This document shows positions 26,524 to 38,780 of a stretch of 64,000 nucleotides of DNA, one piece after another; positions within the stretch are counted from its first letter, which is position 1, and every line of letters begins with the position of its first letter. Source of the DNA: Halomonas alkaliantarctica (GTDB lineage: Bacteria; Pseudomonadota; Gammaproteobacteria; Pseudomonadales; Halomonadaceae); NCBI RefSeq assembly GCF_029854215.1, contig NZ_CP122961.1, forward strand, positions 2,542,001-2,606,000. The letters are read 5' to 3'. The translations under genes were made by a program, and so were the position numbers. The notes under the pieces were generated by a model, which saw only the letters and a list, made by a program, of their open reading frames with translations, had not been told where the DNA came from and searched no databases.

Positions 26524-26898
26524 CTAACAACTCCATCGGCCTTGTTTCTTCAGGCGCCGCTTAACCCAGGCATCATAAAGCGTCCGCAATCCTGGTTTAA
26601 TTCCCGGTAGACCAATCACCCAGGCGACCGGCACCAGTAAGGGAATACGCTTCATTAGTAAACGGTAAGCATCGATACCCTCTACCAATTGTCCTGGTGC
26701 CGTTTCTATATGCAAAGAGCGCAGCGCCGTAGTGGGGTCAACGCCCTTTTGCCGCAGGGTCTGCTCATGTTCACTTACATCAAGCCAGCCTATATCAGCA
26801 GCATGCCGCCCCGACCAGCGCTCATAGCGACGGCGTTCTTTACGGCACAGCGGGCACTGCGCATCGTAAAAGACATTGATAGGGGGCTTATTAGGCAT
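26524..26898 (-). CDS. DCC-family thiol-disulfide oxidoreductase-like protein (DUF393)
   Basis: Protein of 124 residues with the DCC-family motif VFYDAQCPLCRKERRRYERW at about residues 9-28. It carries the CxxC pair and the starting DxxC that names the family, then IGWLDVSEHEQTLRQKGV and the LRSLHIETAPGQLVEGIDAY block. A thioredoxin-like redox role is proposed for the family but not proven. The final stretch is basic. Confidence 0.85.
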   Translation of the reverse strand: MPNKPPINVFYDAQCPLCRKERRRYERWSGRHAADIGWLDVSEHEQTLRQKGVDPTTALRSLHIETAPGQLVEGIDAYRLLMKRIPLLVPVAWVIGLPGIKPGLRTLYDAWVKRRLKKQGRWSC

Positions 26899-26991
26899 AT
26901 AGGCTCTCTAATTAAAGTCACTGAAGCAGTGTGGCATTTCCAGCACTGGTCGCAAACTTTTAGATATTTACTGCCTACTTAGGGTATGGCT

Positions 26992-27468
26992 ATGAAATCT
27001 GAGTTCAAAAAACAGCTATTAATTATTGCCCATGCCCCATCGGCGAATACCCGCTTATTGCGTGATGCAGCATTTCAAGGTGCTAGTCATCCTGATCTTG
27101 AGCAGGTGCACTGCGTGGTAAAAGCGCCCTTGGAAGCTGGCCCCGAAGATGCGCTTGCCTGCGATGCGATTCTGCTCGGCACCACGGAAAACCTCGGTTA
27201 TATGAGCGGCGCGCTCAAGGACTTTTTTGATCGCAGCTACTATCCTGTCATTGAAAAAAAACAGGGATTGCCCTGCGCGCTCTATATTCGCGCAGGGCAC
27301 GATGGCACTGGCACCCAGCGCGCAGTGGAAAGCATTGTCACTGGATTACGCTGGCGCTGGGTACAGCCACCGCTCATTTTGCGTGGCGAATGGCAGCCTT
27401 TATTTACAGATCAGGTAGAAGAACTCAGCATGACGCTAGCGTTTAGTGTTGAGAGTGGCATTGTCTGA
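26992..27468 (+). CDS. Flavodoxin-like / NAD(P)H-dependent oxidoreductase protein
   Basis: Flavodoxin-fold protein of ~158 residues. It shows the early beta strand (LLIIAHAPSANTRLLRDAA), the loop DAILLGTTENLGYMSGALKD and FFDRSYYPV, and CALYIRAGHDGTGTQRAVES. These correspond to the FMN phosphate, 50s and 90s loops of the family. An in-frame ATG at 26986 also exists, but AGGGT spacing favours 26992. Physiological partner unknown. The tail shows a near-direct repeat (TTGAGAGTGgcATTGT then TTGAGAGTGatATTGT) straddling the stop codon. Confidence 0.8.
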   Translation: MKSEFKKQLLIIAHAPSANTRLLRDAAFQGASHPDLEQVHCVVKAPLEAGPEDALACDAILLGTTENLGYMSGALKDFFDRSYYPVIEKKQGLPCALYIRAGHDGTGTQRAVESIVTGLRWRWVQPPLILRGEWQPLFTDQVEELSMTLAFSVESGIV

Positions 27469-27619
27469 GGGCGACACCGCTTGAGAGTGATATTGTATAA
27501 CCCCGGCTAGCCTGCCTTAATATAGATAAGCATTTCGTGCCAATTGTGCGACTGAAGGACAGCATTAACTTGCTTGAATTTACTGCTGTAACTTAGCGCA
27601 CGTACATTAGGTAGCCATT

Positions 27620-28708
27620 ATGCATAAAGTCATTGCTTTCTATGATGATCGAGTGCTCGCTCACGAGCCCAACATTGACGCCGACTTTCTACCTCAACGG
27701 ATCGACAAGCGCATTCGTCACCTACTTGCGGGGCTCCCGGTGCCATGGAAGTACCCTGAACATCCAGGCCGCTTGAAAGCCATTCAGCATCTGCTTGAGA
27801 AAGCGCCCATTGCGGGCCTGCACATTGAAGGTGGCAAAGCAGCCACTCATGAACAACTCGCCAGAGTGCATACCACTTCCTATCTAAGCGATATTTTTAG
27901 CCTACGCGGGAAAAATGCCTGGCTGGATGTGGATACCACGGCAGTCTCACCGGGTAGCGTAGATGCCGCCGAAGTCGCCGCTGGAACGGCCATTGCCGCA
28001 GTAGAAGCGGTGATTGATAAGCGCGCTAAAAGCGCCTTTGCCCTTGTACGCCCGCCTGGGCACCACGCAGAGCCCGTCCGCGCCCGCGGCTTTTGTTTAT
28101 TCAACAATGTGGCGGTCGCAGCGGCTCATGCGCGCAGCGCGCTGGGCTGTGAAAGAGTGCTGATTGTTGATTGGGATGCCCATCACGGCAACGGCACTCA
28201 GGATATTTTCTGGGCAGAACCCGACGTGATGTTTTTCGATATTCACCGCGCAGCTCCCTTCTATCCCGGTTCTGGCCATCTGGAAGAGGTGGGCGCCGGT
28301 TTAGCTGAAGGCACCACCATTAATGTTCCGTTACCGGCTGGCGCTGGCGATGAGGCCTACCTCAAAGCGTTTCGCGATATTCTCGCCCCAGCCGCAGCGT
28401 GGTTTAAGCCCGACATTATTTTGGTATCAGCGGGCTTTGACCCTCACTGGCACGATTTAGCCTTAAACGTTTCCTATGAAGGGTTTGGCGCCCTGACCGG
28501 CTTCATGCAACAGCTCGCTGAACAGCACTGCGATGGACGTTTGGTCTTCGTATTAGAGGGCGGTTACAACTTGGAGTCACTGGCCAACGGCACCCGAGCG
28601 GTGCTCGCAGTACTGGCTGGCAATGCCGTACCTGAACCCGATACCTGCGGCATTGCGGAAGTTCAAGCCGCCGCGGATTTCCACCGCACGGCTTTTCAAT
28701 CCGAGTAG
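27620..28708 (+). CDS. Histone deacetylase-family hydrolase (acetylpolyamine amidohydrolase-like)
   Basis: Zinc amidohydrolase of 362 residues in the arginase/deacetylase superfamily. The His pair His148-His149 (RPPGHHAE), zinc ligands Asp186 and His188 (VDWDAHHGNG) and Asp274 (SAGFDPHW), and the C-terminal LEGGYNLESLA are all present. It belongs to class II-like bacterial enzymes that remove acyl groups from small amines or proteins; the true substrate cannot be read from sequence. An AGGTAG ribosome site precedes the ATG. A symmetric terminator separates it from fadA. Confidence 0.9.
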   Translation: MHKVIAFYDDRVLAHEPNIDADFLPQRIDKRIRHLLAGLPVPWKYPEHPGRLKAIQHLLEKAPIAGLHIEGGKAATHEQLARVHTTSYLSDIFSLRGKNAWLDVDTTAVSPGSVDAAEVAAGTAIAAVEAVIDKRAKSAFALVRPPGHHAEPVRARGFCLFNNVAVAAAHARSALGCERVLIVDWDAHHGNGTQDIFWAEPDVMFFDIHRAAPFYPGSGHLEEVGAGLAEGTTINVPLPAGAGDEAYLKAFRDILAPAAAWFKPDIILVSAGFDPHWHDLALNVSYEGFGALTGFMQQLAEQHCDGRLVFVLEGGYNLESLANGTRAVLAVLAGNAVPEPDTCGIAEVQAAADFHRTAFQSE

Positions 28709-28757
28709 CGTTTTTCTAAGCCGAATAGCACTTTATTGAATAAGAGCTTTGTAAATA

Positions 28758-28785
28758 AAAACGGCACCTCGCAAGGTGCCGTTTT
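28758..28785. terminator. Bidirectional terminator between deacetylase gene and fadA
   Basis: AAAACGGCACCT (28758-28769) pairs with AGGTGCCGTTTT (28774-28785) around CGCA. A-run on one side and T-run on the other let it serve both convergent genes. Confidence 0.85.
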
Positions 28786-28820
28786 CTAATACCGATTTAA
28801 AGTGATGAAGCCACAGGGGG

Positions 28821-32209
<3,389 letters not shown>

Positions 32210-32286
32210 CCGCGCTCTCTCCACTTTTCGGGCTGGCTCTGAAAAGAGAACCCGCCACATTTCTCGTACGGCTTTTACACGACTTT

Positions 32287-32300
32287 CATACGGTCGTTTG
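32287..32300. promoter_or_regulatory. PsrA-like operator upstream of fadBA
   Basis: CATACGGTCGTTTG fits the PsrA-type pattern CAAAC-N4-GTTTG with one mismatch in the first arm. It lies 78 bp upstream of the fadB ATG. PsrA represses fadBA in Pseudomonas. A near-perfect site of the same pattern stands at 60514-60533, which strengthens this weaker one. Confidence 0.4.
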
Positions 32301-32442
32301 ATTGCCTTAGCTTGGTTGAGTTGCTTGGCAACGTCAAGCCCAGACTTTTGGCTAATTTGTCTATCTAGTGAGACCAGTACTCCCCTGTGTGCGTTCATAC
32401 TGCTAGGATCACGCTTCTTTTATTTTTGTAGGTTACCTTGTT

Positions 32443-33597
32443 ATGGGCACACTGCTCACGCCATCACGTATTGAGGCCGTTCAGCGGCGTATTGAAAGCA
32501 TTGTCGAACGGCTAAAACCGTGGAGCTGGATGTGGCCGCCCATGGCGTTCACTGCAGGTTTAGGCAGCTTCTTTCTGGTCGATCGCCAGCAGTGGCTCGG
32601 CGCAGCACTGGCGCTGGGGTTACTGTTCGCCTGGACGCTCCTGCTCTCTGAAAGTTTAATCAGTCGCTGGTTGTCACGACGCGGGCATCCCACTCCGCCG
32701 AAGGGCGTAACCCACTTTATTGCACAAATGATTCACCAGGAGACGCTTTTCTTCACACTGCCGTTTATTTTAGTCACTACTGTGTGGAATAGCGGGCAAA
32801 CGCTATTTGCGCTTCTGGTGATCGGCATGGCGCTGCTGTCAATTATCGATCCTCTCTACTTCAAAGTTGCCGATCGCTGGCGGAGTATCTACTTCATCTT
32901 CCACGCCCTGTGCGTCTTTCTTGTCCTGCTGGTGACGCTCCCCATCATGGTACACCTCACTACCGGCCAGAGTTTGCTGCTGGCCCTGGGAATCACCATT
33001 CTGGTGGCTTTGCCAAGCTTTTGGCACTTACTTAAGGAACGCTCGCTCAAACGCTGGTGCGCTTTTTTTGGTTTAACGCTATTACTCGCCTACGGCGCTT
33101 GGCTAGGGCGCATCTGGGTGCCGCCCGCCAGTCTATGGATGACCAGTAGCGCACTGTCGCCTGCGTTTGATGTTGAACAACGCCAGCCTCAGGGCTCGAT
33201 GGCGCTAACACCGCAAGCGATTAGCGAAAATGGCCTTTATGTTTACACCGCTATTCGGGCACCGAGAGGGTTAAGTGAAACCATTACTCATGCTTGGCAT
33301 CATAATGGTGAGCCAATGGACGTTGTGGAACTCAATATCGACGGCGGACGCGAGGAGGGTTACCGCGCGTGGAGTCACAAACAAAATTTCCCTGAAGACC
33401 CTAGCGGGGATTGGCGCATCGATATCATGACGGGGAGTGGACAACGGCTAGGACTGATTCGTTTTGAGGTATCGAGCGACAGCCAGCAGGCTTCCCTGGC
33501 GGATGGAGAGATACGCGCCAGCGGTCTAAGTGGATTAAACTTACGACGATTCGTGCCTGGCCGCCCTAATGATGAAGAAGCGCGACCGGAAGATTGA
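32443..33597 (+). CDS. Multi-span membrane protein with C-terminal DUF2914-like domain
   Basis: Protein of 384 residues. Residues ~25-240 contain about seven or eight hydrophobic helices (DUF5924-like). The last ~120 residues are soluble (NGLYVYTAIRAPRGLSETI, HAWHHNGEPMDVVELNI, DGGREEGYRAWSHKQ, DPSGDWRIDIMTGSG). They follow the DUF2914 pattern of small beta domains, probably placed in the periplasm. Function unknown. It is divergent from fadB with a 233-bp gap; its own ATG follows the TAGGTTACCTTGTT leader. Confidence 0.75.
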   Translation: MGTLLTPSRIEAVQRRIESIVERLKPWSWMWPPMAFTAGLGSFFLVDRQQWLGAALALGLLFAWTLLLSESLISRWLSRRGHPTPPKGVTHFIAQMIHQETLFFTLPFILVTTVWNSGQTLFALLVIGMALLSIIDPLYFKVADRWRSIYFIFHALCVFLVLLVTLPIMVHLTTGQSLLLALGITILVALPSFWHLLKERSLKRWCAFFGLTLLLAYGAWLGRIWVPPASLWMTSSALSPAFDVEQRQPQGSMALTPQAISENGLYVYTAIRAPRGLSETITHAWHHNGEPMDVVELNIDGGREEGYRAWSHKQNFPEDPSGDWRIDIMTGSGQRLGLIRFEVSSDSQQASLADGEIRASGLSGLNLRRFVPGRPNDEEARPED

Positions 33598-33673
33598 ATT
33601 GTTAAGCACCTTGCATTCAGCGGCGCAGCTTATGACAATTCGACTACTCACATTTACTGGCAGCTAGTTACCT

Positions 33674-34126
33674 ATGGCATCAACGATTGGATTTCGCATC
33701 GCACGCTTGCCCCACTTGTGGCGCTCCATCCTGGATCGACGCCTCGCGCCTTTGGGTTTAACCCAAACACGCTGGGTGACGCTGTACCATCTATGGCGTC
33801 TGGGCGAGGGCCATCCCCAGTGCGATCTAGCCCGTGCGATTGGCGTAGAAGCACCCTCTTTGGTGCGCACTCTAGGACAGCTCGAAGAGCAAGGCTTAGT
33901 TGAGCGCCGTGCCTGCGACAATGATCGTCGCAGCAAGCGGATTTATCTTACCCCCGCCGCTATGCCACTGTTGGAACAGATCGACAACGTTGCGCAACAA
34001 GCGCGCAAAGAGATGTTCGCTGGTTTAAGCGAGGAGAACCTCGAACAACTCAACGACTGGCTGGCAGTGATTGAATCAAATGGCTTGGCGATACAAGCAC
34101 GGGATCAGGATAGCCCGGCATCTTGA
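33674..34126 (+). CDS. slyA: MarR-family regulator, SlyA-like
   Basis: Winged-helix regulator of 150 residues. It matches SlyA in layout: GFRIARLPHLWRSILDRRLA, GLTQTRWVTLYHLWRLGEG, the recognition region IGVEAPSLVRTLGQLEEQGL at about residues 55-75, and the wing RRACDNDRRSKRIYLT. SlyA-type proteins respond to small phenolic ligands and counter silencing. Its last 22 bp overlap, tail to tail, the gene at 34105 on the other strand. Confidence 0.85.
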   Translation: MASTIGFRIARLPHLWRSILDRRLAPLGLTQTRWVTLYHLWRLGEGHPQCDLARAIGVEAPSLVRTLGQLEEQGLVERRACDNDRRSKRIYLTPAAMPLLEQIDNVAQQARKEMFAGLSEENLEQLNDWLAVIESNGLAIQARDQDSPAS

Positions 34127-34671
34127 CCGTTAGCGGTGGACGACGCCTGTTCAGTGCCCTTTAACGGCTGACTGAAAGGCTGGTCAGCATGGCCACGTAG
34201 TGCCTCCCGCAGTTGCTGAAATTCGGGTAGATAGGTTGCGAATCGCTCTGCGGTTTGCGACTCCCACCACCAAAGCGTCAGGGCATAGGGAGTTGACTGC
34301 ACCACCAAGGCGTCTTGCGGTAAGCGTTCAAGTAGTGTTTTTAACGCTGCGGTGGCAGCATCAGGTAAAGGCCGCAAGGGGGCAATCCGCCAGCGCCAGC
34401 CAGCATGGAATGGCGTTAATGCCTCACTGGCATTGCTGTCTCTAACCAATAGAAAATCCGGGCCCGGCCCTTCCTGGGTATAGTGCCAGCGATAAGCTGG
34501 CATGGTGCCTTTAAAATGGTGTAGTGGCGGCTTTTCCAGTTTGATGCTGACGCCCTGTTTAGCAATTTGCGAGCGCAGCGCCTGCTGGCGTCTTTGGCGC
34601 GGGCTGGGCTTTAGCCACATCACCGGCGCAATCACAAATAGCATAATACACACGATAATTAACCATTCCAT
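34105..34671 (-). CDS. Membrane-anchored protein of unknown function
   Basis: Protein of 188 residues from the ATG at 34671, ten bases after GGAGG; the frame extends nine codons further but without a ribosome site. Residues ~3-22 form one membrane anchor (LIIVCIMLFVIAPVMW). A basic linker follows (KPSPRQRRQ), then a soluble domain with aromatic strands (MPAYRWHYT, ALTLWWWESQ). I do not recognise the family. The tail is Ser/Gln-rich and overlaps the slyA-like gene by 22 bp. Confidence 0.65.
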   Translation of the reverse strand: MEWLIIVCIMLFVIAPVMWLKPSPRQRRQQALRSQIAKQGVSIKLEKPPLHHFKGTMPAYRWHYTQEGPGPDFLLVRDSNASEALTPFHAGWRWRIAPLRPLPDAATAALKTLLERLPQDALVVQSTPYALTLWWWESQTAERFATYLPEFQQLREALRGHADQPFSQPLKGTEQASSTANGQDAGLS

Positions 34672-34853
34672 CTCTACATTTCCTCCCACATAAGCCACAC
34701 TGTATAAACTATTCTAAAAACCATGGCTCTGGTCGCTATTTTGACTCAAGTCATTGTTAAAACGCTTGCTATTGTTAAAACAGGACGCGCCATCTAAAGT
34801 AACGGTCATTGAACAAAGAGCCTCTTTGTTACCTACTGCCAAGGAGATATGCC

Positions 34854-35306
34854 ATGAGCTATCACCACATTTTAGTTGCCGTTGACTTAACCAAAGATTC
34901 CCACAAGATTCTGGAACGGGCCGTTGCGATCGCCGAACGCAACGATCAAGCGAAAATTTCCATCATGCATACCCTGGAACCGCTTGGGTTCGCCTACGGT
35001 GGCGATATACCCATGGACTTGACCAGCATCCAGGACCAACTGGATGAACACGCCAAAAAACGCTTAGCCGAAATAGCCGCCCCGCATATTGCCGAGGCTG
35101 ACCAGCATGTTGTGGTAGGCATGCCCGACACCGAGATCCACCGTTTTGCCGAAGAGCACGACGTGGACTTGATAGTAGTGGGCTCCCACGGCCGCCACGG
35201 CTTCGCCCTGCTGCTTGGCTCAACCTCTACCGGCGTGCTGCACGGTGCCCAGTGCGATGTCCTCGCGGTACGCGTGGGCAATAAAGGCGAAAAAAGCGAC
35301 GAGTAA
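34854..35306 (+). CDS. uspA: Universal stress protein A-like
   Basis: UspA-fold protein of 150 residues. The start at 34854 follows AAGGAG; the 15-codon upstream extension is not conserved. It begins MSYHHILVAVDLTKDS. The ATP-binding type loop VGSHGRHGFALLLGSTS near residue 110-127 follows the G-x2-G-x9-G-S/T pattern, though E. coli UspA itself does not bind ATP. A bidirectional terminator follows. Confidence 0.9.
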   Translation: MSYHHILVAVDLTKDSHKILERAVAIAERNDQAKISIMHTLEPLGFAYGGDIPMDLTSIQDQLDEHAKKRLAEIAAPHIAEADQHVVVGMPDTEIHRFAEEHDVDLIVVGSHGRHGFALLLGSTSTGVLHGAQCDVLAVRVGNKGEKSDE

Positions 35307-35330
35307 CCTACTGAGTTATATCGCTTACAA

Positions 35331-35355
35331 AAAAGGCGCCCATACGGCGCCTTTT
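35331..35355. terminator. Bidirectional terminator between uspA and uup
   Basis: AAAAGGCGCC (35331-35340) pairs with GGCGCCTTTT (35346-35355) around CATAC, with A- and T-runs on either side. It ends both convergent genes. Confidence 0.85.
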
Positions 35356-35368
35356 AACGGTTTCAAGC

Positions 35369-37285
35369 TTATTCGCCTGCAGCCATGGCTTCCAGTTCCA
35401 TCCAGCGTTCCATCGCGACTTCTAGCGCCTTCTGTACTTTTTCAAGCGTTTGCAGTTTAGCCGTAACGGCGTCGGCATCCTGCTGATAAAACGCAGGGTC
35501 ACCAATCTCACTCTCCAACGCCTCTACTTGCCCCTCAAGGCGTTCGATTTCGGCGGGCAATGCATCTAGCTCACGTTGCAGATTATACGAGAGTTTGACG
35601 CTTTTCTTGGCCGCTACAGCAGGTGCTTCAGCGACTTTTTTGGGCGCTTCAGAGGTGGGCTCAGTACGCTGACGCGCCGCCCCTTCCCAAGGCGCTGGCG
35701 GCAACTTACCACCCTGGCGAATCCAATCGGTATAGCCACCCACGTATTCACGTACAACGCCATCGCCTTCAAAGGCAAGCATGCTGGTCACCACGTTGTC
35801 CATAAAAGTTCGGTCGTGGGAGACCAGTAGCAGCGTGCCATCGAAATCGAGCAACAGCTCTTCGAGCAGCTCCAGGGTTTCCATGTCGAGGTCGTTGGTT
35901 GGCTCATCAAGCACCAGTACGTTAGCTGGCTGAGTGAATAGCTTGGCCAGCAGCAGGCGGTTGGACTCCCCCCCGGAGAGCGCCTTCACCGGCTGGCGTA
36001 CCCGCTCTGGGGTGAAGAGAAAGTCCTGCAGGTAGCTCATCACGTGGCGATCTTTACCGCCCACACTGACCCGGTCGCTGCCTTGGGCAACGTTGTCGTA
36101 AACGGTTTTTTCCAGTTCAAGCCCGGCGCGCAGCTGGTCGAAATAAGCCACTTTCAGATTGGTGCCCATCTGAACCTTGCCTTCACTGGGTTCCAACTCT
36201 CCCAGCAGGATTTTCAGCAGGGTTGTTTTACCCGCACCGTTGCGCCCCAGGAAGCCAATACGGTCACCGCGCAGTACCTCAAGATTGATATCGCGCAGTA
36301 TCACCTCGTCACCAAACCGCTGGGTGACGCCTTGCAGTTCCACAACGCGCTTACCGGTGCGCTCGCCGCGATCTACCGTCAAGTTGGCATTGCCTTGACG
36401 CTCGCGGCGCTGGCTTCGTTCGTTACGCATTGCTTCGAGTGCCCGCACCCGGCCTTCATTACGGGTACGACGGGCTTTAACGCCCTGACGAATCCAAGCT
36501 TCTTCCTGGGCAAGCTTTTTATCGAACTCGGCGTTCTCCCGAGCTTCTACTTCAAGCTCGTGCTGCTTGCGGGCCTGATACTCTTCGTACTTGCCGGGGT
36601 AGCGTCCTAGCTGGCCACGATCCAGCTCCAGAATGTTGGTCGCCAGTTTGGAAAGAAACGCCCTATCGTGTGTAATCAGCAGCACCGCGCCGTTAAACGC
36701 CAGCAGTTGCTCTTCCAACCAGGCAATGGTGTCTAAGTCCAAATGGTTGGTGGGCTCATCGAGCAGCAGCAGATCGGGTTCGGCGACCAGGGCGCGCGCC
36801 AGCGCCACCCGACGGCGCCAGCCACCGGAGAGGGAGCTCATCTCAGCCGCCGGGGGCAGGCCCAAACGGGTCAGCACAGTATCGATACGCTGATGGAACG
36901 ACCAGCCATCAATGGCTTCCAGACGCGTTTGCAGGGTCGCCATGCGATCCATGTCGGGGTCAGGATCATTGATAAGGTGGTCGTACTCGGAGAGCAGCTC
37001 CCCGGCTTCCGGCAGACCTTGGGCGACCATATCAAAAATGGTCAAGCCGGATGACTCAGGTAACTCCTGAGCCAACACGCCTATTTTAAGGCCAGGTGCC
37101 CGCCAGATGGAGCCATCGTCGGGCAGGATATCCCCCGCTACCAGCTTTAGCAGAGTGGACTTGCCGGTGCCGTTGCGCCCAACCAGCGCCAGCCGCTCGC
37201 CTTTTTCAACCGTCAGGTCGGCGCGATTGAGTAGTACATGGGTGCCGTAGGCGAGTTGCAGCTGTTCGAGTCGTAACAGGGTCAC
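35369..37285 (-). CDS. uup: ABC-F ATPase Uup
   Basis: Soluble tandem ABC ATPase of 638 residues. The two Walker A motifs are VGRNGTGKST (~36-45) and LGRNGAGKTT (~345-354). The signatures are LSGGWRRR and LSGGESNRLL, and the two Walker B/EPTNHLD and EPTNDLD blocks mark the ABC-F class. The inter-domain linker is basic. The C-terminal ~80 residues form a coiled coil (LQRELDALPAEIERLEGQVE), the DNA-binding tail that separates Uup from other ABC-F proteins. Uup limits transposon precise excision and helps resolve branched DNA. It is the last core gene before the accessory island. Confidence 0.93.
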   Translation of the reverse strand: MTLLRLEQLQLAYGTHVLLNRADLTVEKGERLALVGRNGTGKSTLLKLVAGDILPDDGSIWRAPGLKIGVLAQELPESSGLTIFDMVAQGLPEAGELLSEYDHLINDPDPDMDRMATLQTRLEAIDGWSFHQRIDTVLTRLGLPPAAEMSSLSGGWRRRVALARALVAEPDLLLLDEPTNHLDLDTIAWLEEQLLAFNGAVLLITHDRAFLSKLATNILELDRGQLGRYPGKYEEYQARKQHELEVEARENAEFDKKLAQEEAWIRQGVKARRTRNEGRVRALEAMRNERSQRRERQGNANLTVDRGERTGKRVVELQGVTQRFGDEVILRDINLEVLRGDRIGFLGRNGAGKTTLLKILLGELEPSEGKVQMGTNLKVAYFDQLRAGLELEKTVYDNVAQGSDRVSVGGKDRHVMSYLQDFLFTPERVRQPVKALSGGESNRLLLAKLFTQPANVLVLDEPTNDLDMETLELLEELLLDFDGTLLLVSHDRTFMDNVVTSMLAFEGDGVVREYVGGYTDWIRQGGKLPPAPWEGAARQRTEPTSEAPKKVAEAPAVAAKKSVKLSYNLQRELDALPAEIERLEGQVEALESEIGDPAFYQQDADAVTAKLQTLEKVQKALEVAMERWMELEAMAAGE

Positions 37286-37506
37286 GCGGTGTCCTCCTAA
37301 ATCGTGAGGCGCACAGTGTAACGCATGAGCGACCCAGGAGGGGGAACGTTATGGTGTGCAATAAAAAGCTAGTGTGTGATGACGTGTTGAATTAGGGATC
37401 AGCTAGGTGAATTTTCTAAAATCTAAAACAGGTATAGCGACTTTCCAATCAAAGGCCTTAAAGCTCTATGAAAATGCGCTCTGCCACTAAAGCCTACTCT
37501 TAACGG

Positions 37507-38547
37507 TTAACGTTGCGTCTCTTCACGAGCCTGATGGGGGGTTTTGCCTGTCCAGCGTCTAAATGCTCTGCGAAAGTTTGCACTGTCGCTAAATCCTAGC
37601 CTTGCCGCTATGTCTTCGGTGCTCATTTTGGTTACTAGTAAGTACTCCGTTGCTAACGTGCAACGGGCATCGTCTAATATATCTCTATAGCTTGTCATCT
37701 CCGCATTTAGTTTTCTTCTCAATGTGCGCGTCGTTATACAGAGGAGATCGGCGACGGCTTCCATGGTAGGAAAGCTATTCGGTGACATCATCAGTATTTG
37801 ATAAACCTCGCCCGCAACTCCCGTTGACATCTTGGTACGGCCAAGCAGTTGATTGCATGTTTTCTGAAGTAATTTGATGGATAGTTGATTACCTAATAGC
37901 GGAGATTGTTCAAGTATTGATTTCGGGTAATGAATTTCATTAACTTCTTGATTGAAATGGCAGTCACAAAGCAAATATTTTTCATGTATCTGTTTAACTT
38001 CTTTACCAGAGTAAGACAACAACGCTTTTATAGGATATAGGTTTGAACCAGCCGAGTCGCGAATATGGGTAATATTTTGGGCCATTTGCTGTTGTATTAA
38101 AAAATTGCGTGTTTTTATACTTTTTATATACGAATACGTTTCTTTGAATTCGAAAACTGCAGACTCGTCGGTTTCTCTCCAGGTCATATATAGAGTTGGC
38201 GTGGCTAAAGGGTGATATTTAACACCGAAGTCAAAATAGTCCCGCATGGTGGGGCTGGTGAGAAGCGCGTATCCATACATACCGTAAGCGGTTAAATGCA
38301 ATCGGGTGGCCGTCTCGAAAGGGGTAGAAAGATTTGCTCCAGCATCAATCACATTCGTACAAGCGTCTACATACTGTTTGATAGTCACCAGTGTGGCGGG
38401 ATCAGCAAGCGCAGCTTGGCTTAAGTTGAGCCCCCTTAGCACCTTGTCAGCCGTAATACCCTGCTCCGCTACCGTAGCCAGTAAAGCAGCAATTTTATAG
38501 GGAGCATATATCTTCTGATTCAGCAAGTTAGCCTGAAAGGTGGCCAT
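37507..38547 (-). CDS. AraC-family regulator with OruR-type ligand domain, divergent from TRAP operon
   Basis: Transcription factor of 346 residues. The N-terminal ~190 residues look like the Arabinose_bd (PF12625) ligand domain (GITADKVLRGLNLSQAALAD, LHLTAYGMYGYALLTSPTMR). The C-terminal ~90 residues are the AraC helix-turn-helix pair (SFPTMEAVADLLCITTRTLR, ending LGFSDSANFRRAFRRWTG). The gene is visibly more AT-rich than uup next to it. A GAGAG lies before the ATG. It is divergent from dctP across a 233-bp gap (38548-38780) that holds no gene and presumably both promoters. It most likely senses the substrate of the neighbouring catabolic operon. Confidence 0.88.
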   Translation of the reverse strand: MATFQANLLNQKIYAPYKIAALLATVAEQGITADKVLRGLNLSQAALADPATLVTIKQYVDACTNVIDAGANLSTPFETATRLHLTAYGMYGYALLTSPTMRDYFDFGVKYHPLATPTLYMTWRETDESAVFEFKETYSYIKSIKTRNFLIQQQMAQNITHIRDSAGSNLYPIKALLSYSGKEVKQIHEKYLLCDCHFNQEVNEIHYPKSILEQSPLLGNQLSIKLLQKTCNQLLGRTKMSTGVAGEVYQILMMSPNSFPTMEAVADLLCITTRTLRRKLNAEMTSYRDILDDARCTLATEYLLVTKMSTEDIAARLGFSDSANFRRAFRRWTGKTPHQAREETQR

Positions 38548-38780
38548 GTTAAGCTCTCATCAAAATGTCCGAAAAAGACCTCACGAAGACCGTTTCAGAC
38601 CTTCCTTGATCATAGAGTAACTTTGTAGAGTAGCCTCACGCAATAAGGCTCCCCCAAATTTATAAGTTTGATAAACCAGCATTAGACTTATGACTAAGGC
38701 GGAAGCTTAAAAAGAATAGTTATTGAAGATATTTACAACAAAATCAGCTCAAAGCTGACTGCCATTGAAAGGATAAAAGC

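Noticed and set aside
32210..32398. 63-codon N-terminal extension of fadB
   Set aside because: FadB family length and a good ribosome site both point to 32209; the extension contains the regulatory region.
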